Below, one piece after another: positions 27,600-37,378 of a stretch of DNA of 64,000 nucleotides; the first letter of the stretch is position 1, and the number at the start of each line of letters is the position of its first letter. Under the pieces are notes generated by a model. It ran no database searches and was not told the DNA's origin. It was given only the letters and a program-made list of their open reading frames with translations. The stretch is from Fen-999 sp041480065. GTDB taxonomy: Bacteria > Pseudomonadota > Gammaproteobacteria > Burkholderiales > Rhodocyclaceae. The DNA lies in NCBI GenBank assembly GCA_041480065.1, contig JBGOZF010000004.1:1-64000 (forward strand), written 5' to 3'. A program made the translations under genes and the position numbers.

Positions 27600-28445
27600 G
27601 TGCGCACCGACACGATCACCAACGCGCTGACGATTGACGTCGAGGACTATTTCCAGGTTTCGGCGCTGGCTCCATATATCGGCCGTGCCGAGTGGACAAC
27701 CCGGGAGTGCCGGGTCGAGCGCAACATGGACACCATATTGCGCCTGCTCGACGACCGCGGCGCGAAGGCAACGTTCTTCACGCTGGGCTGGATCGCCGAG
27801 CGCTATCCGCAAATCGTTCGCAGCATTGTCGCCAACGGGCACGAGCTTGCCAGTCATGGCTATGCTCATCTGCGCGCCACCGATCAGACCGAAGAAGCCT
27901 TCCACGCCGACGTTCATCTTGCCAAGATCCTGCTCGAGGATATCTCCGGCCAGGCGGTGAAGGGCTATCGGGCGCCGAGCTTCTCGATTGGTCAAGGAAA
28001 CCTGTGGGCGCTCGCATGTATCGAGCGCGCCGGCTACCGTTACAGTTCAAGCATCTACCCGATTCGGCACGACCACTACGGCATGCCCGATGCGCCGCGT
28101 TTTGCCCACGACGTAGGCGGTCTCAAGGAAATTCCGGTGACGACGGTGCGTGCCTTCGGGCGCAACTGGCCGGCCAGCGGCGGGGGCTACTTCCGGCTCT
28201 TTCCGTATGCGTTTTCCCGCTGGCTGCTTCGAAGCGTCAATGAAACCGACAGCCAGGCGGCGGTATTCTATTTTCATCCGTGGGAAATCGATCCGGGTCA
28301 GCCCCGTATCGCCGGAATCGACGCCAAGACCCGGTTCCGCCATTACCTGAATCTGCATCGCATGGAAGGCCGCATCGGCCGACTGCTGGCGGACTTCCGC
28401 TGGGGCAGGATGGACGAGATATTTCTTCCGGAGCAGGCACCCTAA
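27600..28445 (+). CDS. XrtA-system polysaccharide deacetylase
   Basis: A 281-residue NodB-homology (CE4) deacetylase of the exosortase-associated type (TIGR03006 by memory), which removes N-acetyl groups from the growing or finished polysaccharide. The conserved start LTIDVEDYFQVS carries the catalytic Asp and metal-binding Asp; NGHELASHGYAH has the two metal-binding His residues; GYRAPSFSIG follows. There is no signal peptide, so cytoplasmic action or lipid-linked substrate is likely. I start at GTG 27600, preceded by GGAAGG; TTG 27588 would add four residues. The stop overlaps the FemAB start (TAATG). Confidence 0.93.
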   Translation: MRTDTITNALTIDVEDYFQVSALAPYIGRAEWTTRECRVERNMDTILRLLDDRGAKATFFTLGWIAERYPQIVRSIVANGHELASHGYAHLRATDQTEEAFHADVHLAKILLEDISGQAVKGYRAPSFSIGQGNLWALACIERAGYRYSSSIYPIRHDHYGMPDAPRFAHDVGGLKEIPVTTVRAFGRNWPASGGGYFRLFPYAFSRWLLRSVNETDSQAAVFYFHPWEIDPGQPRIAGIDAKTRFRHYLNLHRMEGRIGRLLADFRWGRMDEIFLPEQAP

Positions 28446-29482
28446 TGCTGAGCGTCAAGGTCTTCGACTACGCCGATGAGGCCGTTCGCGAGCGCTGGGA
28501 TGAATTCGTTCTGGCCTGTCCATCGGCAACGTTCTTCCATCGGGCCGGCTGGCAGAGGCTGATGCGGGAGATCTTCCGCCATCCCACGTACTTCCTTTAC
28601 GCGGAGCGCGCCGGTGCAATCGAGGGGGTCCTGCCGCTTGCGCATGTGAAAAGCGTGCTGTTCGGCAATGGCTTGATCTCGTTGCCTTTCGCAGTCTACG
28701 GGGGCGTGGCGGCAATTGGCGACGAGGCGGCCGAGGCGCTGGAACAGGAGGCGCAGGCCTTGGCGCGACGACTCCATGTTGAGCATCTCGAACTCCGCTA
28801 CATCACGCGCCGCCATGCCGATTGGCCAACCCAGGATCTCTACGTCACCTTCCGCAAGGAAATTCTGCCGGACGAAGAAGCCAACATGCTGTCCATCCCC
28901 CGCAAGCAGCGGGCCATGGTCCGGAAGGGGATCAAGAACGGCCTGGTCGCGGAATTGGATACCGGGGTCGAACGCTTCTTCAGCCTCTATGCCGACAACG
29001 TGCACAGGCACGGAACCCCGGCGCTGCCGAAGCGCTACTTTCAGGCGTTGCGGGACGAGTTCGGCGCCGATTGCGAAGTGCTCACGGTCTGCGGGCCGGA
29101 TCGGCAGATCCTGAGCAGTGTGCTGACCTTCTATTTTCGCGACGAGGTGCTGCCTTACTACGCCGGCGATGCCGAAGCCGCGCGCGATCTGGCGGCCAAC
29201 GACTTCAAGTACTGGGAACTCATGCGCCGGTCCTGTGCTCGCGGCTTGAAGGTCTTCGATTATGGCCGCAGCAAGGAGGGTACCGGCCCCTACGCTTTCA
29301 AGAAGAACTGGGGCTTCGAACCGCAGCCGCTGCATTACCAGTATTGCCTCTACAAGCGGGACGCGATTCCCCAGAATAACCCTGCCAACGCGAAATACCG
29401 CCTGTTCATAGAAGCCTGGCGGCGCATGCCCATCGGTCTCGCCAACTGGCTGGGACCGCATATCGTGCGTAACCTGGGATGA
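28445..29482 (+). CDS. XrtA-system FemAB-like acyltransferase
   Basis: A 345-residue GNAT-related protein of the FemAB family (TIGR03019 by memory). FemAB proteins transfer amino acids from aminoacyl-tRNA to a peptidoglycan precursor; in exosortase clusters the substrate is unknown and may be a sugar or lipid-linked glycan. Visible: CPSATFFHRAGWQRLM near the N-terminus, IPRKQRAMVRKGIKNGL (about residues 150-166), and the C-terminal KVFDYGRSKEGTGPYAFKKNWG motif. ATG 28445 is used because it gives the family start and is coupled to the deacetylase stop. An upstream extension of the frame lies inside the deacetylase gene and is not coding. Confidence 0.9.
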   Translation: MLSVKVFDYADEAVRERWDEFVLACPSATFFHRAGWQRLMREIFRHPTYFLYAERAGAIEGVLPLAHVKSVLFGNGLISLPFAVYGGVAAIGDEAAEALEQEAQALARRLHVEHLELRYITRRHADWPTQDLYVTFRKEILPDEEANMLSIPRKQRAMVRKGIKNGLVAELDTGVERFFSLYADNVHRHGTPALPKRYFQALRDEFGADCEVLTVCGPDRQILSSVLTFYFRDEVLPYYAGDAEAARDLAANDFKYWELMRRSCARGLKVFDYGRSKEGTGPYAFKKNWGFEPQPLHYQYCLYKRDAIPQNNPANAKYRLFIEAWRRMPIGLANWLGPHIVRNLG

Positions 29483-29486
29483 AGCA

Positions 29487-31040
29487 GTGACTGCCGATAT
29501 CGGGATACCTATGCATAAAGAGGAGACCGCCGTTGCCTGGCGCTGGGCGTTGTTGGCGCTGGGGCTGTGCCTGGCATGGATACTGTTCTGGTACCGCGAT
29601 ACGGCGCTGGCGATGGTGACCATCTGGTGGCGCTCGGCAACCTTCGCCCACGCTTTTCTGGTGCCGCCGATTTCGTTCTGGCTGATCTGGCGTCAGCGTC
29701 ATGCGCTCGCCACACTGGCGCCCACAGCCAGCTTCCCGACACTGATTCTGCTCGCACTGGCCGGATTCGGCTGGCTCCTTGGGGATCTCACCGCCGTCAA
29801 TGCGGTCACCCAACTGATGCTGGTGTCGTTGCTGGTGCTTGCCGTGCCGGCGGTGCTGGGCATGCGTGTGGCAACGGCCATGATGTTTCCGCTCGCCTAT
29901 CTCTTCTTCGCGGTACCGATCGGGGAATTCGTTACGCCGCAACTGATGGAGTGGACGGCCGATTTCACGGTTCGGGCGCTGACGCTGACGGGTGTTCCGG
30001 TCTTTCGTGAGGGTCAGAGCTTCGTCATTCCCTCGGGCACATGGTCGGTGGTCGAGGCATGCAGCGGCGTGCGTTACTTGATGGCCTCGGTCACCGTTGG
30101 CACGCTCTACGCCTATCTCAGCTATCGTTCGCTCGGACGACGGGTGACCTTCGTCATCGTCTCCTTTCTGGTGCCCATCGTCGCCAACTGGCTGCGCGCC
30201 TACATGATCGTCATGCTTGGCCATTTGTCCGGCAACAGACTTGCAGTCGGTGTCGACCATTTGATCTACGGCTGGGTGTTCTTTGGTGTGGTGATCATGC
30301 TGATGTTCATGATTGGCGCGCGCTGGTCCGAAAATCCGGCTGCCGACGAGTGCCTGGCGAGCAGCCGGCCGAATTCGGGCAGGACTCAGCCTGCCAGCAG
30401 AATATGGATCGCCGCAGCGATGTTGGCGGTGGTGGCGGTACTTCCGCATGCCTGGCGATCGATCATCGAGAGCAAGGAAGCCGATCGAGCCGCCGGGGTT
30501 CCCGTGCTGGCCTTGCCGGCGCCACCGGGCTGGACAATCGCCGACAAGCGCGTCATCAACTGGCGACCGGCGTTCAGTAGTCCAGTGGCGGAAATTCATT
30601 CCGAATTCGTTCGGGACGAACGTCGAGTCGGTGTCTTCGTCGGCTATTACCGGCAGCAGGACTACGAGCACAAGCTCGTAAGCTCCGGCAACGCGCTGGT
30701 CAAGACCACCGACACCGAGTGGACCAGCGTCGCCAATGGCACGCGCACCGCATCCGTCGGGGAACAGTCGCTCACCGTTCGTACCGCGGAACTGCGTGCG
30801 GTGGCAGGGCAGCGCTTGGTCGTATGGCAGTGGTACTGGCTCAATGGTCGCTTGACCGCCAGTGACCACGTCGCCAAGGTCTGGGCGGCTCTTGGCCGAC
30901 TGACAGGCCAGGGCGACGATTCGGCGGTGGTAATCCTCTACGCCCCGAAAGACTTGCCGGAGGGCGGCGAAGCGGCGCTGGAGGCGTTTGCCAGGACGGC
31001 CGGCACGACAATCGATTCGACACTTCTGAAGGTTCGCTAG
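29487..31040 (+). CDS. xrtA: Exosortase A fused to EpsI domain
   Basis: A 517-residue integral membrane cysteine protease/transpeptidase that cleaves PEP-CTERM signals. The N-terminal ~290 residues contain about eight membrane segments and the exosortase triad: Cys192 in VVEACSGVRYL, Arg237 in NWLRAYMIV and His258 in GVDHLIYGW. From about residue 305 a further membrane segment (IWIAAAMLAVVAVLPHAW) leads into an EpsI domain (about 330-517), with GWTIAD, VGVFVGYYRQQDYEHKLVS and VVWQWYWLNGR. The fusion is characteristic of XrtA. Starts at GTG 29487 four bases after femAB. Its likely substrate in this window is the protein at 10885. Confidence 0.95.
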   Translation: MTADIGIPMHKEETAVAWRWALLALGLCLAWILFWYRDTALAMVTIWWRSATFAHAFLVPPISFWLIWRQRHALATLAPTASFPTLILLALAGFGWLLGDLTAVNAVTQLMLVSLLVLAVPAVLGMRVATAMMFPLAYLFFAVPIGEFVTPQLMEWTADFTVRALTLTGVPVFREGQSFVIPSGTWSVVEACSGVRYLMASVTVGTLYAYLSYRSLGRRVTFVIVSFLVPIVANWLRAYMIVMLGHLSGNRLAVGVDHLIYGWVFFGVVIMLMFMIGARWSENPAADECLASSRPNSGRTQPASRIWIAAAMLAVVAVLPHAWRSIIESKEADRAAGVPVLALPAPPGWTIADKRVINWRPAFSSPVAEIHSEFVRDERRVGVFVGYYRQQDYEHKLVSSGNALVKTTDTEWTSVANGTRTASVGEQSLTVRTAELRAVAGQRLVVWQWYWLNGRLTASDHVAKVWAALGRLTGQGDDSAVVILYAPKDLPEGGEAALEAFARTAGTTIDSTLLKVR

Positions 31041-31078
31041 ACTCGTGGGCAACCTGGTCAAGGATAGGGCAGGCATCT

Positions 31079-32269
31079 GTGCCCAATGAGTCTTGTCGCA
31101 TGATCGCCGACAGCCGCCCTCTTGTTGTGCATGTCATGCACCGCTTTGATGTCGGTGGTTTGGAGAACGGTGTGGTCAACTTGATCAATCACATGCCGGC
31201 CGACCGCTACCGGCACGCGATCATCGCCCTGACCGAAGTGACCGATTTTCGCAAACGTATCAGGCGCGACGACGTTCAGTTCATCAGCCTCAACAAACCG
31301 CCGGGGCACTTGTTCGCCCTCTACCCGCGCTTGTTCGGGCTTTTCCGCGAGATGAGGCCAGCCATCGTTCATAGCCGCAACCTGGCTGCTCTGGAAGTGA
31401 CTGTGCCGGCTTGGGCGGCCGGCGTGCGGGTGCGTATTCAGGGCGAACACGGTCGCGATGTCGGCGATCTGGATGGCACCAACCGCAAGTACCAATGGGT
31501 CAGGCGCATCTATAACCCGTTCGTGACCCACTACGTTGCCTTGTCGCGCGACCTGGAAAGTTGGCTGATCGAGCGTGTGGGCATACCGGCCCGCAAAGTG
31601 GCGCAAGTCTACAACGGTGTAGATGCCAGCCGCTTCCATCCTGCCGAAGGGTTGTCGTCAATCGATGGTTGCCCATTCCGGCGGCCGCAACATTGGCTGA
31701 TCGGCACGGTAGGGCGCATGCAGACCGTCAAAGACCAGCCCCTGTTGGCGCGGGCTTTCATTAGGGCACTCGAACTCGATCCCTCGCTCAAGTCAACGCT
31801 GCGGCTCGTCATGGTCGGCGAAGGGCCATTGCGTGCGGAAGCCATGCAACTGCTCGAACAGGCTGGCGTAGCCGACCTGGCCTGGCTGCCCGGCGAACGG
31901 CACGATGTGCCGGATGTCCTGCGCGGCCTGGACTGTTTTGTGTTGCCGTCGCTGGCAGAGGGTATCTCCAACACCATTCTCGAGGCCATGGCCTCGGGCC
32001 GGGCCGTCATTGCCACCCGCGTCGGCGGCAATCCGGAACTGGTTGCCGAGGGCCGTACCGGCTGCCTGGTGCCTGCCAGCAATGTCGAGGCACTGGCGCG
32101 GGCGCTCGTCGATTATGCCGACAACCCGGAGCGGACCCGCGCGATGGGGAAGGCCGGCAGGGCGGAGGTCGAGCGGCGATTCAGCATGGAAGCAATGGTG
32201 GCAGCGTATCTCGGTCTCTACGATCGGTTACTATTCGGGTCGGCCCTGCCATTCACCCTAGAACATTAG
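31079..32269 (+). CDS. XrtA-associated glycosyltransferase, GT4 (stp2-like)
   Basis: A 396-residue GT-B glycosyltransferase. The N-terminal acceptor-binding domain starts VVHVMHRFDVGGLENGVVNLINHMP, matching the exosortase-associated sugar transferase family 2 (TIGR03088 by memory). The C-terminal donor domain contains GTVGRMQTVKDQP, DVPDVLRGLDCFVLPSLAEG and EAMASGRAVIATRVGGNPE, the nucleotide-sugar binding region with the ExxxxxG-like glutamates. Start GTG 31079 follows AGGGCAGG; an ATG at 31100 would remove seven residues and is also possible. It sits between exosortase and the amidotransferase. Confidence 0.92.
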   Translation: MPNESCRMIADSRPLVVHVMHRFDVGGLENGVVNLINHMPADRYRHAIIALTEVTDFRKRIRRDDVQFISLNKPPGHLFALYPRLFGLFREMRPAIVHSRNLAALEVTVPAWAAGVRVRIQGEHGRDVGDLDGTNRKYQWVRRIYNPFVTHYVALSRDLESWLIERVGIPARKVAQVYNGVDASRFHPAEGLSSIDGCPFRRPQHWLIGTVGRMQTVKDQPLLARAFIRALELDPSLKSTLRLVMVGEGPLRAEAMQLLEQAGVADLAWLPGERHDVPDVLRGLDCFVLPSLAEGISNTILEAMASGRAVIATRVGGNPELVAEGRTGCLVPASNVEALARALVDYADNPERTRAMGKAGRAEVERRFSMEAMVAAYLGLYDRLLFGSALPFTLEH

Positions 32270-32271
32270 TT

Positions 32272-34176
32272 ATGTGCGGAATCACCGGCATTTTCGATAC
32301 CCGGGGCAAGTGCGAGATTGATCGCGCCGTGCTGCACCGGATGAACGAATCGCAGTTCCATCGCGGTCCGGACGAGGGCGGGCTGCATGTCGAGCCAGGC
32401 GTCGGCCTTGGCCATCGACGGCTTTCCATCATCGATCTGTCCACCGGCCAGCAACCGCTCTACAACGAGGATGGCAGCGTTTGCGTCGTCTTCAACGGCG
32501 AGATCTACAACTACCAGGAGTTGATCCCGGAGCTCCAGGCGCTGGGTCACGTCTTCCACACCCGCAGCGACACTGAAGTGATTGTCCATGCCTGGGAGGC
32601 CTGGGGTGAAGCCAGCGTTGATCGCTTCCGGGGCATGTTCGCCTTTGCGCTGTGGGACCGCAACCGCGATACGCTCTTTCTTGCGCGCGACCGGCTTGGG
32701 GTCAAACCTCTCTTCTACGCGCTGCTCGACGACGGCACTCTCCTGTTCGGCTCGGAGCTCAAGTCCATTCTCGCCCACGGCGGCTTGAAACGCGATATCG
32801 ATCCGATGGCCGTCGAGGAGTACTTTGCCCTCGGCTACGTGGCCGAACCGCGCTGCATCTTCCGACAGGCGCGCAAGCTGCCGCCGGCTCACACGCTTGT
32901 CGTGCGTCGTGGCGTGCCGGTTCCCGCGCCCCGCGAATACTGGGACGTCCGCTTCACCCTGGACGCACAGTTGGGCATCGAGGAAGCCTGCCACGAGTTG
33001 GAACGCCGGCTCACCGAATCCATCCGCCTGCGCATGATCTCCGAAGTGCCGCTGGGGGCGTTCCTGTCAGGCGGCGTTGACTCGAGCGCCGTCGTGGCCA
33101 TGATGGCCGGCCTGTCGAAGGAGCCGGTGAATACCTGTTCCATAGCGTTCTCGGACCCGGCCTACAACGAAGCGGCTTTCGCGCAGAAAGTGGCAGACCG
33201 TTACCGGACCCGACACTTCGTGGATACGGTCGAGAGCGACGACTTCGACCTCATCGACACCCTGGCCCGGCTCTACGACGAGCCCTACGCGGATAGCTCG
33301 GCCATTCCAACCTACCGGGTCTGTCAACTGGCTCGCCGGCACGTGACCGTCGCCCTTTCGGGTGATGGCGGCGACGAGAGTTTCGGCGGCTATCGGCGCT
33401 ACTGGCTTCATCTGATGGAAGAGAAGATGCGCTCGGCATTGCCCCAGGGCTTGCGGCGGCCGCTGTTCGGAGCCCTCGGCCGCCTGTATCCCAAAGCCGA
33501 CTGGGCGCCGCGCATGTTCCGCGCCAAGACAACCTTCGAGGCGCTTGCGCGTACCTCGGTCGAGGCATACTTTCACAGCGTCTCGGTCGTTCGCAAAGAG
33601 ATTCGTGATCCTCTCTACAGCGATTCCTTCAAGGCCGAACTGGGCGGATACGACGCCATGGAAGTGTTCAGTCGCCACGCGGCAAAGGCGGGTACCGACG
33701 ATCCGCTGGCCCTGATCCAGTACATCGACCTGCATACCTACCTGGTCGGCGACATCAACACCAAGGTGGATCGGGCCAGCATGGCGCACTCGCTCGAAGT
33801 GCGCGAGCCGTTGATGGACCACCCGCTGGTCGAGTGGCTGGCGAGCCTGCCGACCTCCTTCAAGATGCGCGGCTCGGAAGGCAAGTACTTGTTGAAGAAG
33901 ACCATGGAGCCGCACCTGCCGCGCGAAATCATGTACCGGCCGAAGATGGGATTTGCCGTTCCGCTGGCGCGCTGGATTCGCGGTCCCCTGCGCCAGCGCG
34001 TACGCGATGCATTGCTGGAGGGGCGAGTGGTGGAAACTGGCTGGTTCAATCGGGATGCCATCCACAGACTGCTCGAACAGCATGAATCCGGCGCACGCGA
34101 CCACAGCACGCCGCTCTGGGTCTTGCTGATGTTTGATGCGTTCCTGAAGAACAGTGTCGATCCATGCACACCGTAG
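32272..34176 (+). CDS. Asparagine synthase-like amidotransferase, glutamine-hydrolysing (XrtA-associated)
   Basis: A 634-residue class II amidotransferase. Cys2 (MCGITGIFD) is the glutaminase nucleophile; HRGPDEGG, GHRRLSIIDLS and FNGEIYN complete the N-terminal domain. The synthetase domain has the PP-loop LSGGVDSS (Ser about 266) and SGDGGDESFGGYRRY. It would form an amide on a carboxylate with glutamine as ammonia source, perhaps amidating a uronic acid of the polysaccharide. It matches the exosortase A amidotransferase family TIGR03108 from memory. It follows the glycosyltransferase by two bases. Normal length and complete catalytic residues, in contrast to the next gene. Confidence 0.93.
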   Translation: MCGITGIFDTRGKCEIDRAVLHRMNESQFHRGPDEGGLHVEPGVGLGHRRLSIIDLSTGQQPLYNEDGSVCVVFNGEIYNYQELIPELQALGHVFHTRSDTEVIVHAWEAWGEASVDRFRGMFAFALWDRNRDTLFLARDRLGVKPLFYALLDDGTLLFGSELKSILAHGGLKRDIDPMAVEEYFALGYVAEPRCIFRQARKLPPAHTLVVRRGVPVPAPREYWDVRFTLDAQLGIEEACHELERRLTESIRLRMISEVPLGAFLSGGVDSSAVVAMMAGLSKEPVNTCSIAFSDPAYNEAAFAQKVADRYRTRHFVDTVESDDFDLIDTLARLYDEPYADSSAIPTYRVCQLARRHVTVALSGDGGDESFGGYRRYWLHLMEEKMRSALPQGLRRPLFGALGRLYPKADWAPRMFRAKTTFEALARTSVEAYFHSVSVVRKEIRDPLYSDSFKAELGGYDAMEVFSRHAAKAGTDDPLALIQYIDLHTYLVGDINTKVDRASMAHSLEVREPLMDHPLVEWLASLPTSFKMRGSEGKYLLKKTMEPHLPREIMYRPKMGFAVPLARWIRGPLRQRVRDALLEGRVVETGWFNRDAIHRLLEQHESGARDHSTPLWVLLMFDAFLKNSVDPCTP

Positions 34177-34274
34177 CGCAACGCCAAGGACCAGGCCATC
34201 TCCCGACCCGTCATCCTGGCGTGAATGCCGGAAACGCTTTGGCTCGAGGCAGCAAGGCCTGACGGTACCCGGCA

Positions 34275-36128
34275 ATGAGCCACGCCTTCCTGTTCGTCCC
34301 GACCACCCCGAGCGCCGATGGTGCGGGCGAGTTTCGGAAGGGCGTGCAGGCGCTCGCCGGTTTCAAGGCCGTGGAGATTACCGACACCGCAACTTCGGGC
34401 GTCGCCTCCGTGGCCGTGGCGCCTAACCGCAAGGCAGCCGGCAAGCGCGTCTACCGGTCAGGCGACGGGCAGATATGGATCGTCGACCTCGGCACCTGGT
34501 TGCCCCTGCCCGCGAAATCCGGATGCGATGCCTCGTGGCTCGTCGAGCAGTATCGGAACCATGGCGTTCGAGAAATGGCGCGCAGGTTGCAGGGTGTTTT
34601 CTCCCTGCTCATCGTCGATCTCCGGTCGCGGCGCGTCCACGTGGTCACCGACCGCTGCGGCAGCCTGCACGTCTATTACCGACGGTTTCCCGATGGCTAT
34701 GCGGTCTGCTCCTCGTCCGCAGTACTGGCGCTTTGTGCCGACTCCAGGCTTGACCCAATTGCGGTTCATGAGTTTGTTGCGACCGGCATTGTTTATGAAG
34801 AGCGAAGCCTGTGGGCCGATGTGCAGAAGATAGGTCCAGCAACGGTGCTCACGTTCGACGGCAGCGGTGTCGATGAACAGACCTACTGGACCTTCTCCGA
34901 AGTGGACGCGGAGAAACTGAATCTGGAAGAAGCCGTGGAACAAACTCACCACGGCCTGGTTGAAGTATTGAAGGCGCTTCCCGACGGCGATCAGCCGTTG
35001 ATTTCCGACCTTACGGGTGGCTATGACTCCCGACTGCTCCTGGCAGGCTTGCTCGACGCCGGCAGGCCATTCCGGACCACCGTATCCGGCAGCACAAGCG
35101 ACCATCCCGACGTGGTTGTGGCAGGGCGCATCGCATCCGAGTTCGGCCTGCAGCATCAACATGTCATGTCGGAGCGGGTTCCGTCGGCAGAAGAATTCGA
35201 TGCTGCGCTCCGTATGACGGACGGCGAGTACGACGCGTTCGACTATGCACGCATTCTGCATACCCATCGTTTGCTCAGCGCCGGGAATCGCATGAGCCTG
35301 AACGGCTCCTTTGGCGAACTGGCTCGGGGCTATTGGTGGGAACTGCTTTGGCCGAATCTGGCGCAACATCGGTCGCTGGATGCGGAAATGGTGGCGCGGC
35401 GGCGCTTCGCAGCCGTTGCATACGATGCATCGATTTTTGATGTGGCGGGGCAATTGAATCTTCGATCACACATGGCCGAGGTGGTGAGCCATGCAATCCG
35501 GCCGATCGCCGGGTTTCCGAATACCTCACAAATGGATTGCGTGTATTTCACCCTGCGCATGCAGCGCTGGCAGGGACGGATCGGCAGTTCAACCAACCAG
35601 CTCTGGCCGGCTTTCCCTCCCATCGGATTCGCCCAGGTTCTCGACCCGATATTGGCGGCCCGGGCCAAAACGCGTTTCCGCAGTCTGCTGGTTCGCCGGT
35701 TGTTCGCCCGTTTCGCGCCCCGTCTTTCGCGGTTACCCTTAGAACACGGCTATCCGCCGATGCCGGCGACAGCCATGAACCTGTGGCGATTTGCACCGGT
35801 GCTTGCCCATTACGGCGGCAAAGTGGTGTCCAAGGTGAGCGCCCGATTGGCAGCAGGAAATTCGGCTCGCGTTGCCGAGTCGGCCCCAGCCCTTGCATTG
35901 CGGCCGGAGAACGCTGCCATCTTTTGCGACACAGATATGGCCGTGTGGATGAGAAGCCCTCTCCTGCAAGAAACTGGCTTGTTCCGGCCAGAACCTTTGC
36001 GAGCCATGTTGAATCCCGATGGTACGGCTAGCGGTGGCCAGGTGGAACAGTGGCGCAGACTGGCTACCGTTGAGGCTTTGCTGCGAACGGTCGGCGGCCT
36101 TCGGCGGCATTACACGATGCGGGACTGA
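34275..36128 (+). CDS. Asparagine synthase-related protein without glutaminase cysteine
   Basis: A 617-residue protein with the two-domain layout of asparagine synthetases but with a degenerate N-terminus: it begins MSHAFLFVP, with no Cys2, so it cannot hydrolyse glutamine in the usual way. The synthetase-domain PP-loop is DLTGGYDSR (about residues 245-253), a variant of SGGxDS also seen in beta-lactam and lasso-peptide synthetase-like proteins; NGSFGELARGYWWE replaces the GDGGDE region. It probably still adenylates a carboxylate or binds ATP, but the ammonia or nucleophile source must be different. A 98-base non-coding gap precedes it, and the ribosome binding site is weak. Confidence 0.85.
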   Translation: MSHAFLFVPTTPSADGAGEFRKGVQALAGFKAVEITDTATSGVASVAVAPNRKAAGKRVYRSGDGQIWIVDLGTWLPLPAKSGCDASWLVEQYRNHGVREMARRLQGVFSLLIVDLRSRRVHVVTDRCGSLHVYYRRFPDGYAVCSSSAVLALCADSRLDPIAVHEFVATGIVYEERSLWADVQKIGPATVLTFDGSGVDEQTYWTFSEVDAEKLNLEEAVEQTHHGLVEVLKALPDGDQPLISDLTGGYDSRLLLAGLLDAGRPFRTTVSGSTSDHPDVVVAGRIASEFGLQHQHVMSERVPSAEEFDAALRMTDGEYDAFDYARILHTHRLLSAGNRMSLNGSFGELARGYWWELLWPNLAQHRSLDAEMVARRRFAAVAYDASIFDVAGQLNLRSHMAEVVSHAIRPIAGFPNTSQMDCVYFTLRMQRWQGRIGSSTNQLWPAFPPIGFAQVLDPILAARAKTRFRSLLVRRLFARFAPRLSRLPLEHGYPPMPATAMNLWRFAPVLAHYGGKVVSKVSARLAAGNSARVAESAPALALRPENAAIFCDTDMAVWMRSPLLQETGLFRPEPLRAMLNPDGTASGGQVEQWRRLATVEALLRTVGGLRRHYTMRD

Positions 36129-36131
36129 CGA

Positions 36132-37358
36132 ATGCGCATTCTCCACATTCTTGATCATTCGATTCCATTGCATAGCGGTTATGCCTTCCGAACGCTGGCG
36201 CTGCTTGCGGAACAGCAGAAGCTGGGGTGGTCCACGATGCAACTCACCACACCCAAGCAGGGTCCGGTCGCCGTGGATGAGGAGACTGTGGATGGCTGGA
36301 CCTTTCACCGTACACGCGTCACCGGCAGCACGACAGGCCTGCGCGGATATTTCAGGCAAATGGCCGCCACGCAGGCGCGGATCGAGGAACTGGCACGTCG
36401 ATTCAAGCCGGATATCCTGCATCCGCATTCGCCGGTGCTTAACGCCATTCCGGCGATACGTGCAGGACGCAAGCTGGGTTTGCCGGTGGTCTATGAAATG
36501 AGGGCATCGTGGGAGGACGCGGCCGTCGATCACGGAGTAACGGCGGAGGGCAGCGTTCGCTACAAGCTTTCGCGGGCGGTCGAGACCTGGGCACTGCGTC
36601 GGGCGGATGCCATCACGACGATCTGCGAAGGACTGCGGGCCGACATTCTCGGTCGCGGACGTATCGCCAGGGACAAAGTGACCGTTATTCCGAACGCGGT
36701 TGACGTCGGCGAATTCGCCTACGATCCGCCGAGGGATCCCGATTTGCGGACGGCGCTCGGCCTTGACGGCAGCGTGGTCCTCGGTTTCGCCGGGTCGTTC
36801 TACGGTTATGAGGGATTGGACCTGCTGTTGGACTCCTGTGCCCGATTGGCGCCGCGCTACCCGACATTGAAGATCCTGTTGGTCGGGGGCGGGCCGCAAG
36901 ATGCGGCGTTGCGCGAACAGTCGGAAAGGTTGGGTTTGGCTGATCGCGTGGTCTTCACCGGCCGGGTGCCCCACGGCGAGGTACAGCGCTACTACGGCCA
37001 GATCGATTTGCTTTGTTATCCCCGCAAGTCCATGCGGCTGACAGACATGGTAACGCCCTTGAAGCCGCTCGAGGCCATGGCGCAAGGAAAGTTGCTGGTG
37101 GCGTCCGATGTCGGCGGCCACAAGGAGTTGATCCGCGACGGCGAGACCGGTTTTCTTTTTCGCGCCGGTGATCCGGTGGCACTGGCAGATACCATCGAGC
37201 GAGTGCTTTCCGCGCAGGAGCAATGGGAGCCCATGCGTCGTGCCGGGCGCGCCTTCGTGGAAACTGAACGCACCTGGGCATGCAGCGCCGCCAACTATCG
37301 CGACGTGTACCGGGCCGTGTTGTCGCCCGAGCGCCGTCTTGCGGTGGACGACGTCTAG
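36132..37358 (+). CDS. XrtA-associated glycosyltransferase, GT4 (stp3-like)
   Basis: A 408-residue GT-B glycosyltransferase. It begins MRILHILDHSIPLHSGYAFR, the characteristic start of the exosortase A-associated family TIGR04063 (from memory). The donor domain carries FAGSFYGYEGLDLLLDS, FTGRVPHGEVQRYYGQIDLL, and KPLEAMAQGKLLVASDVGGHKE (split here across the nucleotide-binding loop). No membrane segment; it acts at the cytoplasmic face of the inner membrane on lipid-linked intermediates. It begins three bases after the previous stop, so translation is coupled. Confidence 0.92.
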   Translation: MRILHILDHSIPLHSGYAFRTLALLAEQQKLGWSTMQLTTPKQGPVAVDEETVDGWTFHRTRVTGSTTGLRGYFRQMAATQARIEELARRFKPDILHPHSPVLNAIPAIRAGRKLGLPVVYEMRASWEDAAVDHGVTAEGSVRYKLSRAVETWALRRADAITTICEGLRADILGRGRIARDKVTVIPNAVDVGEFAYDPPRDPDLRTALGLDGSVVLGFAGSFYGYEGLDLLLDSCARLAPRYPTLKILLVGGGPQDAALREQSERLGLADRVVFTGRVPHGEVQRYYGQIDLLCYPRKSMRLTDMVTPLKPLEAMAQGKLLVASDVGGHKELIRDGETGFLFRAGDPVALADTIERVLSAQEQWEPMRRAGRAFVETERTWACSAANYRDVYRAVLSPERRLAVDDV

Positions 37359-37378
37359 TTCGAAGAGGGTGTCGGTTC

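Noticed and set aside
28280..28445. Longer N-terminus of the FemAB-like protein
   Set aside because: The extra 55 codons lie inside the deacetylase gene and are unlike the family; the ATG at 28445 is coupled to the deacetylase stop.
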